A stretch of DNA of 44,973 nt from Chara braunii (Eukaryota; Streptophyta; Charophyceae; Charales; Characeae). How positions within the stretch are numbered: position 1 is the stretch's first letter; each line of letters opens with the position of its first letter. A model generated the notes under the pieces. The model was not told where the DNA came from. It saw only the letters and a list, made by a program, of their open reading frames with translations, and made no database searches. Where the stretch lies: NCBI GenBank assembly GCA_003427395.1, contig BFEA01000342.1:111600-156572 (forward strand). The letters are read 5' to 3'. This document shows positions 1 through 11,659 of the stretch, one piece after another. The translations under genes and the position numbers were made by a program.

Positions 1-68
1 TTTCTAACCACGAACCTAAAAACCAACAATAAAAGAAAAACAAATCTAACTAATAATAATAAAAGAAG

Positions 69-95
<27 letters not shown>
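69..95. repeat. Poly(A) run
   Basis: An uninterrupted run of 27 adenines in an A-rich leader. It could be the tail of a retroposed element or simple low-complexity DNA; no flanking target-site duplication is evident. Confidence 0.9.
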
Positions 96-99
<4 letters not shown>

Positions 100-125
100 A
101 AGGAGAGAATCTAACTACCATTTAC

Positions 126-197
126 CCCGTTGTGCCAACTGTCACAACGGGTTACAACTTTATCTTGCCCCAAACTCGAGGTCATGGGTTCGAGTCT
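126..197 (+). other. Possible tRNA-derived SINE fragment (hairpin plus B-box-like motif)
   Basis: Positions 126-134 (CCCGTTGTG) and 143-151 (CACAACGGG) form a perfect 9-bp stem around an 8-nt loop. About 35 bp downstream, positions 187-197 read GGTTCGAGTCT, which matches the RNA polymerase III B-box consensus (GGTTCGANTCC) at 10 of 11 positions. It is followed by a second small hairpin (CGCCCA / TGGGCG). No convincing A box or T-arm pairing is visible, so this is not a tRNA gene. A SINE head is the likeliest reading, with low confidence. Confidence 0.3.
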
Positions 198-199
198 CG

Positions 200-2660
200 C
201 CCATCTGTGGGCGGGTGGAAAAGGTAGGGCCCGCCCCCTATAGCTAGCAAAAGGAGCTAGCCCGGGGGCAGGTCGGACTCGATTCCGGGATCCTCTGCAT
301 ATGAGTTTGTGCCTGTACCTACTGGGCTAGCTCCTACTTCAGTTCTACTAGGAGCCAATCTGCCCTAAGTAGAGTACAAGGCTTAGTCCAGTCAGTCCAT
401 AAGGCCTGCGGCCTACCGTAAGGGAATTCCAGGCCACTGTTGGCCACCGCAGCCTACTACAACAGGCTAGGCTCTCTCTTTTACTTGCCCTGGCCGCATG
501 GCCGGGGTCTTTATTAATTTTCACCCTTATTCTAGTCTGCGGGGAGTGGTTCTGCCGTTTTGCTTGCTGCATCCTGTGCGACTGTTCCTGTCTTTGATTA
601 ACCTTCCGTCCTTTGTGGCCGGAGGTTTTATTTACTAACTGCTTTGCAGTCTCTGCGCGTGTCTGAATGGCGTGCGCGACCATTCAAATTTTTAATCCAC
701 TAACCCCCTTCGTCTTTGCATACTCTACGGCGACGCAGACGAGTTCTCAAATATCTTCAACTCCTGACTCTTGTCCGTGGGTGCCGTGTTTTGGCTCTTG
801 CGGTTACTAAGCTTTCACAATCCTTATGGTCGAGGGTTTTACCCCACTTTCCGTTTTTAGCTGTCTCTGTTCTGGCAGTTAGTGTCGACATTGTGTCTAT
901 CGCAAAATCATGAGCGGATACCCTTGTAAGGGTACCAGCTCTGACAGTCTTCCCATACCTCATTAAGCGTCGTCCCCGTCGCTGGGGAATCTAAATGCAA
1001 ACAAAGATTTTCTGATACGACAAGTTGTCAAAATCCGATTTCCTGGATGAAGTTGTGGTTTGAAGACCCTCACTGTCTCCCTTGGTGCGTCCATACTGCC
1101 AGGATTTTAACCTGGGTCTCCCACATATCAACAATTGCAATACCAAAGAAATATTATTCCATATGACTCAAAGTGGGGATACTAGATCTGTACTACAGTT
1201 ACAGAGGCCACCAAAGAAGATAATGATAGCCTCTCCCCTCAACTTTGGACTTTATTCGCCAGGATCTCATTGGGTGTCCGAGGAGTTAGGAATCATAAAT
1301 GAATCTCATTCTTTGGACGAGGGTCTCAACCTTAGTCTGTTTTTACCGTTCCACCCGAAGTCTAATGCGAGGGGATCGGCAACCTCGGTCTCAACCCACC
1401 ACAGCCGGTTGATCAGGCCTGATTTGTGGCCCACCATGTTGTTATTTTAATGGCGGTACTTGTATTGGTTACGCAATATACGATAAATTCCTCCTATCAA
1501 AATATCTAGACTTGACTCTCGATTCCCCCGATATCTACCTGAACCGTTACTATCATTAGGGAGTCCCTCCCCTCAAGTTTAGTCCCAGGCCGTAATCGGA
1601 AGGCCCGCTGCCTGGTTATGCTTGGTCAGCAGCCCACGCTGGGAGTTACGTCCCAACGATGTCAATTTTCCACCATAAGCTTGGTAATTTTAAGTCCCTC
1701 AGACTGACCTCCATCAGTGAATGAGCGATGATCATTTCAAAAATACACATATGAAATTCAATTTGACCAAATAATATTTTTATCCCCTCGTCAGTTGTCT
1801 CTGAATAGGTGAACAAACTCATTGAATGTAAAACAATATCAATAAGAATGATTCAACATAATTGTAAAAACATGTCTCTGATCGAGGGACATCGTCAGAG
1901 TCACTTAGAGGCCGTGCCTACCAGACCTCGATCAAAGGCTAGATAGGCACACGTCTCAGGGATTTTTTTCCAGAAAGCCAACCAAAATATCCATAATGAA
2001 AGTATAAAATTATGTGTTTGACCCCTGGTCTTGTCAGAAGGTAGAAAAAAAAACATCCATTCCATTCACAACATACATTTCCCTGATTCACAGCGTTTCT
2101 CAGATGCATAATAATTTTGATTTTTTTCATACCCCTTTTTAGGGTCTGCTTCAAAAATAACCATATAAACAAGGCATAAAAATGACTCATCATAAGTGCA
2201 AAACAACTTTCAAACCTTACAAATCTTATTTCAATCACTCTTGTCACTCTTGAACACTTAGGCGCTTTTCTGAGCATCCTAGTTCAAGATTTGATAGCAT
2301 AGACTGTACACATCTCCAAAGTACACATTTCATCAACAAAAACAAAATACTTGACTTACTCAATTGTGAAAGTGCAAAGTGTTCAAGTTCCCCATAGGTA
2401 TACCTCGCAAATAACTTAGGATAAAGAAACTTAATTGAATATAAAGTCTGTGTCAAACTGATCCAGACTGACGCTTAGAGCCTCGAGATAGAAAATGAAT
2501 CATACGTCTGATTTATCCTCAACTAGTAGAGTACAATTGTCAAGTCAGGAGAACATACATGATGCAACAAAATCTCATAATCCTAGAACTGTGAAAAAAA
2601 GTATACACTCTGTAATTGACTAAAGCACTCTATCTGATGCTCGTAAAAAGAATAAATATC
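200..2660. other. Left flank without recognisable genes
   Basis: About 2.4 kb without a credible coding region; the open frames are short and have no recognisable composition. If the purine-rich tract near 2,677-2,698 is the polypurine tract of element A, this stretch would be its 3' LTR, truncated by the window edge. I could not find a matching copy at the right end of A. Confidence 0.5.
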
Positions 2661-2676
2661 AAAACTCGCCATACTG

Positions 2677-2698
2677 CCTCCTTCACCCTCAATCCCTA
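2677..2698 (-). other. Candidate polypurine tract of element A
   Basis: On the minus strand this reads as an almost pure purine stretch (GGGATTGAGGGTGAAGGAGG, then CAG), just downstream of the last ORF of element A and followed within a few bases by TG. That is the expected place for plus-strand priming and the start of a 3' LTR. It rests on position and composition only, because the LTR pair is not confirmed. Confidence 0.35.
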
Positions 2699-2741
2699 AT
2701 ATACAATGTCTTTCTGAAAGGAATTCCTAAATTGTTATATT

Positions 2742-4851
2742 CTAATCCTCTAAGGTGAGTCCCAACTGCTCATACAATTGGACCCTGAACCCTTCCTTGG
2801 TTCTTTTAATCAGATTTTTCTTCCTATCGATGAGCCTGTTGTTCTCATCGAGGCTAACCAACCTTTTAGCCCTATCTGTCTTAAATCGAGGACAATCATC
2901 CCTCCTGTGGACTCCCTTCATACAGTACCAACATAAATTTTTCTCTTCCTCCTTTGATCTCTTTGCAATTGATGGGATATCCTGTGTTGCTGCCCCAATC
3001 AACATCTCAAGGTAGGATTTGTTCCTATCTTGTCCCACTCTGTTATCAGTTAGTGATGTTTCCCTAACATCCTTTCGGGCAATGTGACAATCCCTACTAT
3101 CAACCCCCTGTCCTGATTGTTATCCCCAAGTTCTTTCTCACCTCCTTCCATCCTCGGGTTTTTCTTTTTTTCCTAAACCTTCTAAGCATCCCCTTCTTCG
3201 ATCTTCGCCTGAATATCCCCCTTTTGTCTTTTCAAAACCTCTTCCACCTCATTCCATCTCTTTTCCCACTTTTCACTTTCCTGCTTCCTTTCGTTTTTCT
3301 CTGCTTCAATCGCCTTACCTTGCTCACTGATCATTGCTTCCAACTTACCAACTTCTTTTTTCAACCTCTCCTTCTCCATCTTTTCTGTCTTTACTTCCTT
3401 ACTTTTGTTGTCAAGGGCAGTGCTCAAAACTTCCATCTTCACTTCCAACTTTCCCTGCTCAATCTTTACCCTTTCCACCTCAGTCTTCAGATTTTTCATC
3501 TCCTTCTCCACTTTTGTCCACTGCACATCCCTTCTTCCTTCCCTTGCTCGCAACCTCTGAATCTCCTTCAAAATTTCAGGGACATGGCTTGCTACCCCTT
3601 GTGTGAGTAGCTCTGTCTTTTCCTTCATCCTTTCCTGGAGTTCCTGAATGGGAACTTCCAATTCCCTTCTCCTTTCTTCTTCCACTTTTCTCAACATGCC
3701 ATCCACTTCTACCTGTCCCTCAAGGATCCATTCACAATCTTCCCTGAGTAGCTCATGCAACCGGATCAACTTGTCCACATCAGTTGCTAGCTTGGAACTG
3801 ATCACGGTCTCAGAGAGTAGTATTATTTCCATCTTCAGGCTCCAGGGTACGTCTGAAGGCAACTCATTTTCTTTTAACGAGGTCGCAGCCTGGTTCCTCC
3901 ACTCCCTGTTTTCTTTCTTTTTTCTCTGCCTCTCTTCCTCTGTCCATCTCCTTGTGCTCCTTTCTTTTGGAGACTCATTGGAAGTAGGCACTTCGGCAGT
4001 TCAAGATGACCTTGCTTCTTCAAGCTTCTCATTTTCTTTTTCCTTCCCTTTTCCTTCCTTCACCTTCACATTTTCCTTTTTTTCCTCTCCAGCCTTGCCA
4101 CTGCCTTCCATTTTCTTCTCACTCCGCTCCTCCCCTCGTGTTTTGTCTTCCCTTATCGAGCCTCCTCCATCTTGAGCTCTAACCTCATCATTCCCCTGCT
4201 GAGGAGCTGTGTCATTTCCCACATTCTCCTTCAAAGCTCCCCTGTCCATCCTATCTCCTCTCTTGCCAATCCACAGCCCCTGCTTCTGAAGTAGTTGTTT
4301 CTTCTTCTGCCGCTGCACTTTCAAGGGATATGTCTTTCTCATTTTGACAAGGAAACTCCCCCAGGTGTCTGACTCCTCCCTGACGTTTTTTACTGCCTCA
4401 TATTCTCTTGGGGCTATTCTCCTCATTACCTACTTCATCTTCTTCCTCTCACCCCACCTCCTTTTCTCTGAGCAAAGGTTGATATTGTCCTCGAAATCCT
4501 CCAAGTTAGTATCATCGAAGATGATATCATCTTCGATCTCATCCCTCGTCAAGTCCCCATACTTCGCCCACATATTAGGTTTGAAATCCAACCACCCCAG
4601 ACAGTCAGAGACAATCTCATCTATTGCCTCGTTACATTCCCCAGACTTGTCACCTGCTCAAGCATGGTTTGAGTATCCCAATCTCTTCTGAAACCATACT
4701 CCTCAAATTCCCTCAAAAAAACTCTCAGATTGTCCCCTTTTTTGTAAATAGGCGTCCCATGGGAATCCTTCGTTACCAGCTGCACATTTTTTCGCCCTTC
4801 TCTTCAAGGAGTGGTCCTGAAAGGATCCGCCATCCCTCCCTTCTGTGCCAT
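2742..4851 (-). pseudogene. Second Gag-like ORF (Gag2) downstream of integrase, element A
   Basis: I place the start at the ATG at 4,851, 24 nt after a strong splice-acceptor-like sequence. The first frame gives a capsid-like start containing KKGDNLRVFLREFEEYGF, the usual N-terminal Gag pattern. After a frameshift near 4,670-4,740 the frame continues through an acidic segment, a TWGSFLVKMRKTYPL motif resembling the W-F-M-Y motif of Gag1, a Lys/Glu-rich linker, and more than 200 residues of coiled coil (about 3,900-3,190). After a further frame change comes a CCHC zinc knuckle, CWYCMKGVHRRDDC (C-X2-C-X4-H-X4-C), near 2,920. In-frame stops include TGA near 4,000 and TAG near 4,427. The order capsid, coiled coil, knuckle is that of a nucleic-acid-binding Gag. 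It begins only 160 nt after integrase on the same strand. It is either a 3' accessory gene of A or the remnant gag of another element inserted in tandem. Confidence 0.6.
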
Positions 4852-4873
4852 GGCTGCTTGTTTTTTGGGTCAC

Positions 4874-4906
4874 GCCTGTACACAAAAAAAAAAAAGGGAG
4901 TGACAG
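4874..4906 (-). promoter_or_regulatory. Strong 3'-splice-acceptor-like site before Gag2
   Basis: On the minus strand a long T/C-rich tract of about 20 nt is followed by GTGTACAG|G, a textbook polypyrimidine-AG acceptor. The AG falls at 4,877-4,876 and the Gag2 ATG lies 24 nt downstream. This would allow the post-integrase ORF to be translated from a spliced subgenomic RNA, as retroviral env genes are. The mechanism is inferred. Confidence 0.5.
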
Positions 4907-5011
4907 ATAAAAGGAAAAGTCAGAAGTTGGTTAACAATAGAATATTCGCAAAGGACATGCCATGACAAAAAGGTTCCAGAAGATCATCAGGTTTTTTCTT
5001 TCAACTTTTCA

Positions 5012-6093
5012 TCAACTCACCTCTTGTCTTACTTTGAACTTCTTCAGCCTAAATCCTGAAATCCAATCCTTTCTTGGTGTTCCATCCATCTCTTCAAGCT
5101 CATAGGCTCCATGACTTCCTCTGCGTCTGACTCTGAAGGGTTCAACCATCTCTTGTTCAGCTTCCTTTACCATTGCTTTTCGAGTGAGGAATCGTATAGC
5201 AGTACTACATTTCCGATCTCCAATGGTTCATCTTTTAAGCGAGGAGATCTATCCCACCTTTCTTTGTCCTTTCCACGATTGTCAGACACTCTTTCCACTG
5301 CTTCTTGTATCCTCTCTTCAGTGATGCTGACTTGCCTGACCCTGATGTCAAGCAACTCTTCCAGAGGCATATCGTTCTCAAGATCCTGCCTTCGCCACGT
5401 TTTCAAGAAACTCTCTATCTGAAACGTGGCATGTCTCCCGTACCACAAGGTCGCATGGGCATAACATGTGGTTCTCTTGACTGTGATGTTCTCGACAAAG
5501 AACACTGTTCTCAGGAACTTCGGCCATAGGTTTGGCTTCCCAGCGGTCCATTTTGCCAGTAAGTTAGTGATCCTGCTGTGTCCCCTTTCGACAGGTGCAT
5601 TCGCCTGAGGATATTCCCTGGTCGTGTATTTGGCAATAACTCCTAAGTCGTCCAGCAACTCTTTTACTTCCCCACACGTAAACGCAGATCCCCTATCCAT
5701 TGTAAACTCCACCATGAAAGGATATCGGATGAAATATTCTTTGATGCATTCTGCCAAGACTGCTCCTGTCTTGGTTCGGATGACCTTTCCATCAACAAAT
5801 CCCGTAAGATTATCTCGGACATCAAAGATATAATTGTAACCCCCAAGTCTCAATGACATTGCTAGGAGATCCAGATGGATCACTGCCCCCACATCCTTGA
5901 TATACCTTGGATGTAGGTTTTCCTTGCATTTGATTGAAAATCTGATTTGGCAAGGCACGCACGACTCGCAGTAGTTTTGAACCATTCCGTACATACCCTC
6001 CCAAAAGTACAACTCGGTCACCTTCTTGATGGTAGTGGCGAAACTCCTGTGACCTCCTACGGGTCCGTCATGAAGTGCTGCTATTGCATCGAT
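5012..6093 (-). pseudogene. Integrase, element A (Ty3/gypsy type)
   Basis: This would encode the enzyme that inserts retroelement cDNA into the genome. The N-terminal H2C2 zinc-binding module is visible: His in LHDGPVGGH (codon at 6,072), the second His at 6,051, then CESCVPC. The catalytic core keeps all three acidic residues: D in HLDLLAM, D in TMDRGSAF and E in NAPVERGH. The frame is open from 6,093 to 5,167. The C-terminal SH3-like domain follows after a frameshift near 5,165-5,150, readable as YELEEMDGTPRKDWISGF, and ends at TGA 5,012-5,014. A TAG (6,094-6,096) separates it from upstream pol. Its sequence parallels the integrase at 31.9-33.1 kb. No chromodomain is seen. Confidence 0.85.
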
Positions 6094-6351
6094 CTACCGA
6101 TTCCTTCCACAAATTACCCCCCTGGGAGGTCCTCTTTTATCCCTGATGAAGAGATGGTCTCCCCTCACTTTGTAATGATCTCTCATACAGAAAGTTTTCT
6201 TACTAACATTTTTTTCTCGCTTATCTCTGGAGAGAAGAAGTCTCATTTTTAGATGCAACTCATCATATTTTTATTCCCGGAAATCTTCTGAGATTTTCCC
6301 TTGTTCAAACTCCTCTCCTTTCAACCCCTCATCAAATTCAAAGTCATCCTC

Positions 6352-7239
6352 TTACACTATCTCGTCTGCCTTTACTATCTCTCCTTCATTTTCGGCCTGA
6401 ACTTGCAAGAGTGAATTGACAAGATAGTGTACTCTTCTTATTGTCAGCAGGTGCTGATCTACGTGCTTCATTCCTGCCTCAATCGTCACTGGATCGTCAG
6501 TTTGTCTGTAGGTCTCAGCCGAAACCAGTTCCTCCATCCATTCTTCATTCCTTTCTCCCCATGGGTCTTCTTGAACGAAAGACTTTAACACCAACCCATC
6601 GACCTTTACAAAAGTCGTTGGGACGTACCACATGGACTTCCTTCTCCTTACATCCCTATCATTAATACTCAGCCTCTATGAATTCACATGAAGCTGCATA
6701 TCATCTTCATATAGGAACTCATCTACTGGTGGAGTTTCTTCCTTGGCAGCTCCCGGCTTCTCCCATTCTGTCTTGCTTAACCCATCATCCCTGTTCTTGT
6801 TCCCTGGGATATGTTCCAATTGAAAATCGAACATCCAGACGTATGTGAGTCACCTGGCGACACTAGGGTCCGTGGGAGATAAATTCTTGAGGGAATATAC
6901 GAGGGTTGTTGGATCTATCCTCATGACAAACCTTCTCTCATAGAGATAGTGCCTAAAGATACACAGGCAGTGCAATATGGCCAAGGCCTCCTTTTTGAAT
7001 TGAGAGTAGTTCCGCTCAGTAGTATTGAGGGTTCGACTCTCAAAACGCAAAGGTCTTTCTTTCCCTTCCAGATCTGCCTGTATTAGGACTCCTCCCAGAG
7101 CGGTGGGTCCAGCATCATTCTCTATGATAAAGGGTCCTTCAGGAACAGCCTCATAATCAGGGACCTCTAACACAAGATCTCCTTCCTCAAATTCCTTCTT
7201 CAGACTTTTCACTACCTGTTTTTGCTTCTCCCCCCATTC
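6352..7239 (-). pseudogene. RNase H and connection region, element A
   Basis: This continues the RT frame after an in-frame TGA (7,240-7,242). The RNase H-like domain shows FIIENDAGPTALGGVLIQ, corresponding to the DASxxxxGAVL region of Ty3 RNase H. It is followed by RFESRTLNTTERNYSQFKKE and ALAILHCL, the conserved segments around the second and third catalytic acids. A TGA at 6,850-6,852 sits where the family has Trp (VAR-W). Beyond it the same frame reads FQLEHIPGNKNRDDGLS, the usual end of the domain. The remaining acidic linker runs to 6,352 with another stop. The role would be removal of RNA from the RNA-DNA hybrid during replication. It is inactive as it stands. Confidence 0.8.
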
Positions 7240-8448
7240 TCATTCCTGATTCTTCCTTACCAACTTTCTTACATGTTCAGTCTTTGCAACAAACCTTTCG
7301 ATGAAGATTCTCCATAATCCACACGTTCCGAGAAAACACCTTACTTCGCTAACATTCCTGAATGGCGTAGGCCATTCAAGGACCTTATTTATTTTCCTGG
7401 TGTTCGGACGACGACCTTGCTCGTTGCATACAAAGCCCAATATAGTAGCCTCTCTCATGCAGTGCCTAGACTTAGCTCCGCTAACCTTAAGATTATATTC
7501 CTGTAACAAATCAAGCACTTTCCTGAGATCATTGACATGATCCCAAACAAACTTTCTTATGCCAGGTGCAATCTCTTGCTCATCCTTTACCATTGGGCCC
7601 TTCACAGCGAGATCATCGATGTACGGCTCAGTAATCTGAGGACTGATTGACTGCATGACTCTCACCATACTCCTTTGCACCATGGCCACCACGTTCGTCC
7701 ATCCTTGGGGTGCCACGTTCATTCGGATGAATCCTCTCGGAGTGTGCATAGCAGTTATCGGCCTATCGACCGGATAGACTGGGAACTGGTCGTATCCAGA
7801 GTACAAATCTATAAGCGAGATAATGAACCTTCCAACACAGGCCTCAGAGAGTTGATCAGCGTTAGGGAGCCCTCCAACATCCCTAACCGTAACAGCGTTC
7901 AGCCTTTGCAAATCCTGCACCCACCTGAGTACTCCATTTGGCTTAATGAAGTAGAACCATGGTGAGGCATAAGGTCCACTAAAAAACCCTGCTACGTGAA
8001 AGTCAATCTTCCCATCAAGGTATTCCACCACCTTTCTCTGATCATCGGGATTTGGATACCTGACCCCTCAAACATTCAAAGGTTAATGTGAGACTGTGTG
8101 GATCCGGATCATCCCTATCTTGTCTACATCCAACCTTCCTCTCTGCTCATCGTTGGAGGCATAGGCACAGTGCTTCTCCCTCATCAAGTCAATTACCAAT
8201 GCTCTTTCCTGCTTGGTTAAGAACTCAGGTTCTCCAATGATCGGGTCTTTTTCAGTCTCTTTGTTGATACGACAGGATTCAGCTTCCCATTTCTCTCTCA
8301 TTTGCCTAATCAATTCTCGTTCCTGCTCATAGTACACTCCCTCCTCATGTGTCACTAGGACTGGGACAGGGGAACTTTTTTTGTCTACCGTCTTGTACCT
8401 CCTTTTCCCCCCTTGCTTGAGCTCACCCCTAAAAAATGCTGATCGCAT
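7240..8448 (-). pseudogene. Reverse transcriptase, element A
   Basis: The N-terminal part (8,448-8,083) is a charged linker ending in RLDVDKIGMIRIHTVSH. After a stop the same frame continues into the polymerase domain (8,031-7,240). Motifs in order: FIKPNGVLRWVQDLQRLN (fingers), LIDLYSGYDQ (motif A with its Asp), TPRGFIRMNVAPQGW (motif B), and PYIDDLAVKGP (motif C, the YxDD box). ILGFVCNEQGRRPN and RCFLGTCGLWR (thumb) follow. Length and order match Ty3/gypsy RT, and the catalytic aspartates are intact. The nearest relative in the window is the RT at 29.8-30.8 kb. Confidence 0.85.
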
Positions 8449-9136
8449 GCTTGAGCATATGATCTCTGCATTTTTTCCTTTCTAGGGGGCGACTTGTACA
8501 CCAATTACATCCTTCCTCCTTCAGGGAAATCATACAATTTGTTTGTCAACGCCCGAATGGCCTCCGGTTCCGCCATATCATACGCGGACACCATGTACAT
8601 GGCTTGGTCGATGTTGGTCAGACTCAAGGCCAAACCTCCACTTTCTTCTTCTTCCTCTTTCTTATCAGACCCCCACTATAATTCTCTCCTTCTATTTTCA
8701 GATTCCTCAAAGGTATATGACCCAAAATTGAGTCGGTTCTTCGAGCTATGAGACCTGTATTTTTACAAGTGATGACCTCGAAGTTACCACAAGCAAGGTC
8801 ACATAGAATTACGTACATGGTCTCGTCATGCTTGTTCATGATAAGGGACTTTAATCGTGACAAGAAAGACCTTCCTAGTAATATAGGAAGATCCAAAGTC
8901 GGCATGATGTAAAAGCAAGACCAGAATCTGACACTTCCTATTTCCACAACTGCATTCGGGGCGATCCCTATATAACCTGACTTTCCACTAGCCCCATTAA
9001 GGTATCCAGAGTCCCTCCTGTCAATTTCCAACCCTAGCTTTTCAGCTGTTTCAGGATTCATTTATGCTCCTGTGTGCACCATCCCAGGGCATCCTTTCCC
9101 TCTGATATTAACGTCTATGGATCCTGTCCCCACAGA
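8449..9136 (-). pseudogene. Aspartic protease and pol linker, element A
   Basis: This stays in frame with Gag1 but is separated from it by TGA (9,140-9,142). The active-site segment reads VHTGA and is followed by TAA (9,062-9,064). The family has D[ST]GA here, so the catalytic Asp codon has become His. Downstream features are typical: MNPETAEKLGL, then the ILLGRSFL flap-distal motif (usually IIGRxF/L). After 8,624 the reading frame shifts, and the shifted frame reads LTNIDQAMYMVSAYDM through to the RT linker. It would process the Gag-Pol polyprotein, but is doubly disabled here. Confidence 0.7.
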
Positions 9137-9139
9137 TTT

Positions 9140-11638
9140 TCAGTCAATTTTACTCCCAGTTACTGTCCAATTGGCCTCCTTAGGAATCAGGTCTTCCATC
9201 CTCACTGTTCCTACTTTCTTTCTTGCCAATTTCGCTTTTACTAACTCCCTGAGTTTGGGTGCAGTTGCCAAGATCTCTTTCAAATTCAGCAATTCATTAT
9301 GTCCCTCAAGAAGTTTGTTGACGAAGTTTTCTAGGTCCACTACTTCTTCTATTGATGTCTGGTACTTCCACTTCTTCTTTGTCTTCTCCCCAGCTTTTTC
9401 CTTTCCTCCTTTAGCATCAAGCTTCCGCTTCTTAGCTTTCAGCTCCGCTTGTCTCTCTTCCTCCTCCTTAGGTAACTCATCCTTTTCTTTTTCTTCCTCT
9501 TCCTCTATCTTGATAGAGGCTCCCCCTTGAGGTGGTACAAGAGCTTGTGCTGTTTCCTTAGGCGCATTTCTTCCTTTAGGTCTCCGTGTAGTATGAGGAA
9601 CAAAGTTCCTCAACGCCTGATAAGCGGCTTCTGACCCAGCACCCAGAGTGGCTCTCAAGGCTCTGGGGTTAGGAGCCCTTGGTCCATCATCCTCTTTCCC
9701 CTGACCCATCGTGAATACATGTGACATTTTTATTTCTAGGTTCCTCACCTCCTCGCAGATATCAGACATTTTTATATTTAATCTGCCCATCTTATCTATC
9801 ATGTCCTCCATTTTTCCCAGGGTTTCTCTAGCCGAATCTCTGACTTCATTATCTTCTTCTGGCTCAATTTCAACCAGCGACGTCTCCTCTCTTTCCTCAC
9901 CAATCTTCGCTCCTTTCTTTAATTGGTCACTTAGCTCATCAATTTCTTCTACCCAAACAAAAAGATCCTCTTTCTCCTGCCATATACAAAACATGGCAGG
10001 GGCGCTTGGTCCAAGTCCTGCAACTCTGATGGCTTTTTTTCTTGTGCCTCCGGGGATGTTTGGGTCGATCTTATCCCCCCTCTTATCGAACACATCCCCG
10101 TCGATACTTGATGTGATCAAACCGTCCTGTTCATCCATCCTCCTAACATGACACCTTCTTACGGTATGTCCTTTTATCGTACAGTGCGTACATACGCACT
10201 CGCTGTAGTCTATCCATCCTCTTCCGGCCCCTTGACCATTCCATTGCCCATCACTTCTTCGAAACCCTCTTCCGTAATTCTGGTTATAGCCTTCACCGTA
10301 ACCCTGGTCATAACCCTGACCAAAACCTTGGTTGTAACCTTGTCCAGTTTGATTAAAGTTCGACTGATTGTAGTTTCCAATCTGATTACCTCCTTGATTT
10401 CCCCAATTCCCACCTTGTCCACCATTTCCTTTTCCTCCGAATCCTCTCCCTCCATTGTCATTTCTTCTTCCTTCATTTTTTCCCTTACCATGTCCTTGAC
10501 CGTGCCCCTGTCCCTGAAATTGACCCTGGTTACCTTGCGGCGGTAGAGCCTGTTGTGGCATCCCCCCACTTGCTCCTTGCCCCTAGGATGGTTCTACCCC
10601 AGTTCCTTGAACCTGGGGCAAATTTGGGTTCATCCCTATTTGACCAAAACCCGGCCACTGATTCACCGGGTAATACCCCGGCCATGCTCCCATAGGAGCT
10701 ACCACTGGCCATTGTCCAAATGGAGGAACCGGGGTTGAAGTCCCTGCGACATTCGTTACCCGAGTTTGTTGCGAACTCTGTCCTTTTTCTGTCCCCTGTT
10801 TCCTTGGTGCCTCATTTTGGTTCTGCTTTTGGGCTTTCTTAGCTTGCGTTGTCACTTTAGGTTTTGCTTCTCCCTTATTTCCGTCACTCTCCTCCTCATG
10901 TCTCCTCTTATTTGTCACTTGTTTAACTGCCATTACCTTTCCCGACTCCACCTTGTCCTTCAGCTCTTTTAGTTGAGTGACCATGCTGCTCAACACTCCT
11001 CCTAAGGCTGAGTCAGCTTCTTGGATGATACCTATCTCCTTCCTTCTTTTCCTTTTCATCTTCACTTGATGGTGGAGTACCTGGTCCAGATCCCCAGATG
11101 CCAAATTCTTCTTTATCGTTTCCCAGGACGTCTTTTTCCCTCGTGCTCCTCCCCGGGTCAGCTCCATAGTTTCATACCCTGATAATTTTGCCAAAAAGAT
11201 GACACACTGCATCTCTTCGGAAAGCCATGACACCCGTTTTGCCATTTTCTCGAAAGCTGCCGCGAATGCCCCTATCGTGGTGAAATCATTTTGGGTGACG
11301 TTATAAAGCTGATCGATCGTCAACAACCCGTCTCTCAACGTATACTTTCTTTGCATTTCCATTTTGAAAGTGTTCCAGTTTCTTTGGACATCGCCCACAA
11401 TTTGTTCAAGGTCGGGGCGGTATTCCCACTACACATACTCAAATAACTGGGTGAATTTTTCTGCCGGAGTCATTCGATTGAAGATCTGTTCCAGCAGTTC
11501 AAGCCAGTGTGATACTCTCTCCCCCTGGAACGAAAAAATTTCTATCCGAGGAAGCTGGGACCTTCTGACATTTCTACTGTCCAGTAGGCGTACGATCTCG
11601 ACCGCTGTTATGGGCTCTGAACCATTTGCGTCTCCCAT
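9140..11638 (-). pseudogene. Gag1 structural protein, element A
   Basis: The frame runs for 833 codons from ATG 11,638 with only two internal stops, TAG at 11,429-11,431 and TAG at 10,583-10,585. Domains in order: capsid-like N-terminus (IFSFQGERVSHWLELLEQIF, then NWNTFKMEMQRKYTL); a Lys-rich linker; a low-complexity segment of Gly, Asn, Gln, Tyr and Arg (about 10,555-10,240); and a CCHC knuckle, CTHCTIKGHTVRRC, near 10,180. A long acidic then Lys/Glu-rich tail ends in the pre-protease helix VNKLLEGHNELLNLKEIL. It would form the virus-like particle and bind RNA. The start has good context and lies 24 nt after an acceptor-like site. Both stops fit single C-to-T changes in CAG. Confidence 0.8.
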
Positions 11639-11659
11639 CTTTCCCGCTTGTTCTTAGTA

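Noticed and set aside
1095-1135. tRNA gene on the minus strand
   Set aside because: A T-arm-like CCAGG-TTAAAAT-CCTGG is present with correct 5+7+5 geometry, but no acceptor, D or anticodon arm can be built around it.
3224-4175. Ser/Phe/Leu-rich plus-strand reading frames
   Set aside because: They are antisense shadows of the Lys/Glu-rich coiled-coil Gag2 on the minus strand.
5012-5166. Chromodomain after integrase of element A
   Set aside because: The tail matches only the SH3-like C-terminal domain of integrase and ends without the aromatic cage pattern of a chromodomain.
9140-11638. Alternative genetic code (TAG or TGA as sense)
   Set aside because: TAG, TGA and TAA all occur inside the same gene families together with frameshifts, and catalytic motifs are also damaged. 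Decay explains this better.
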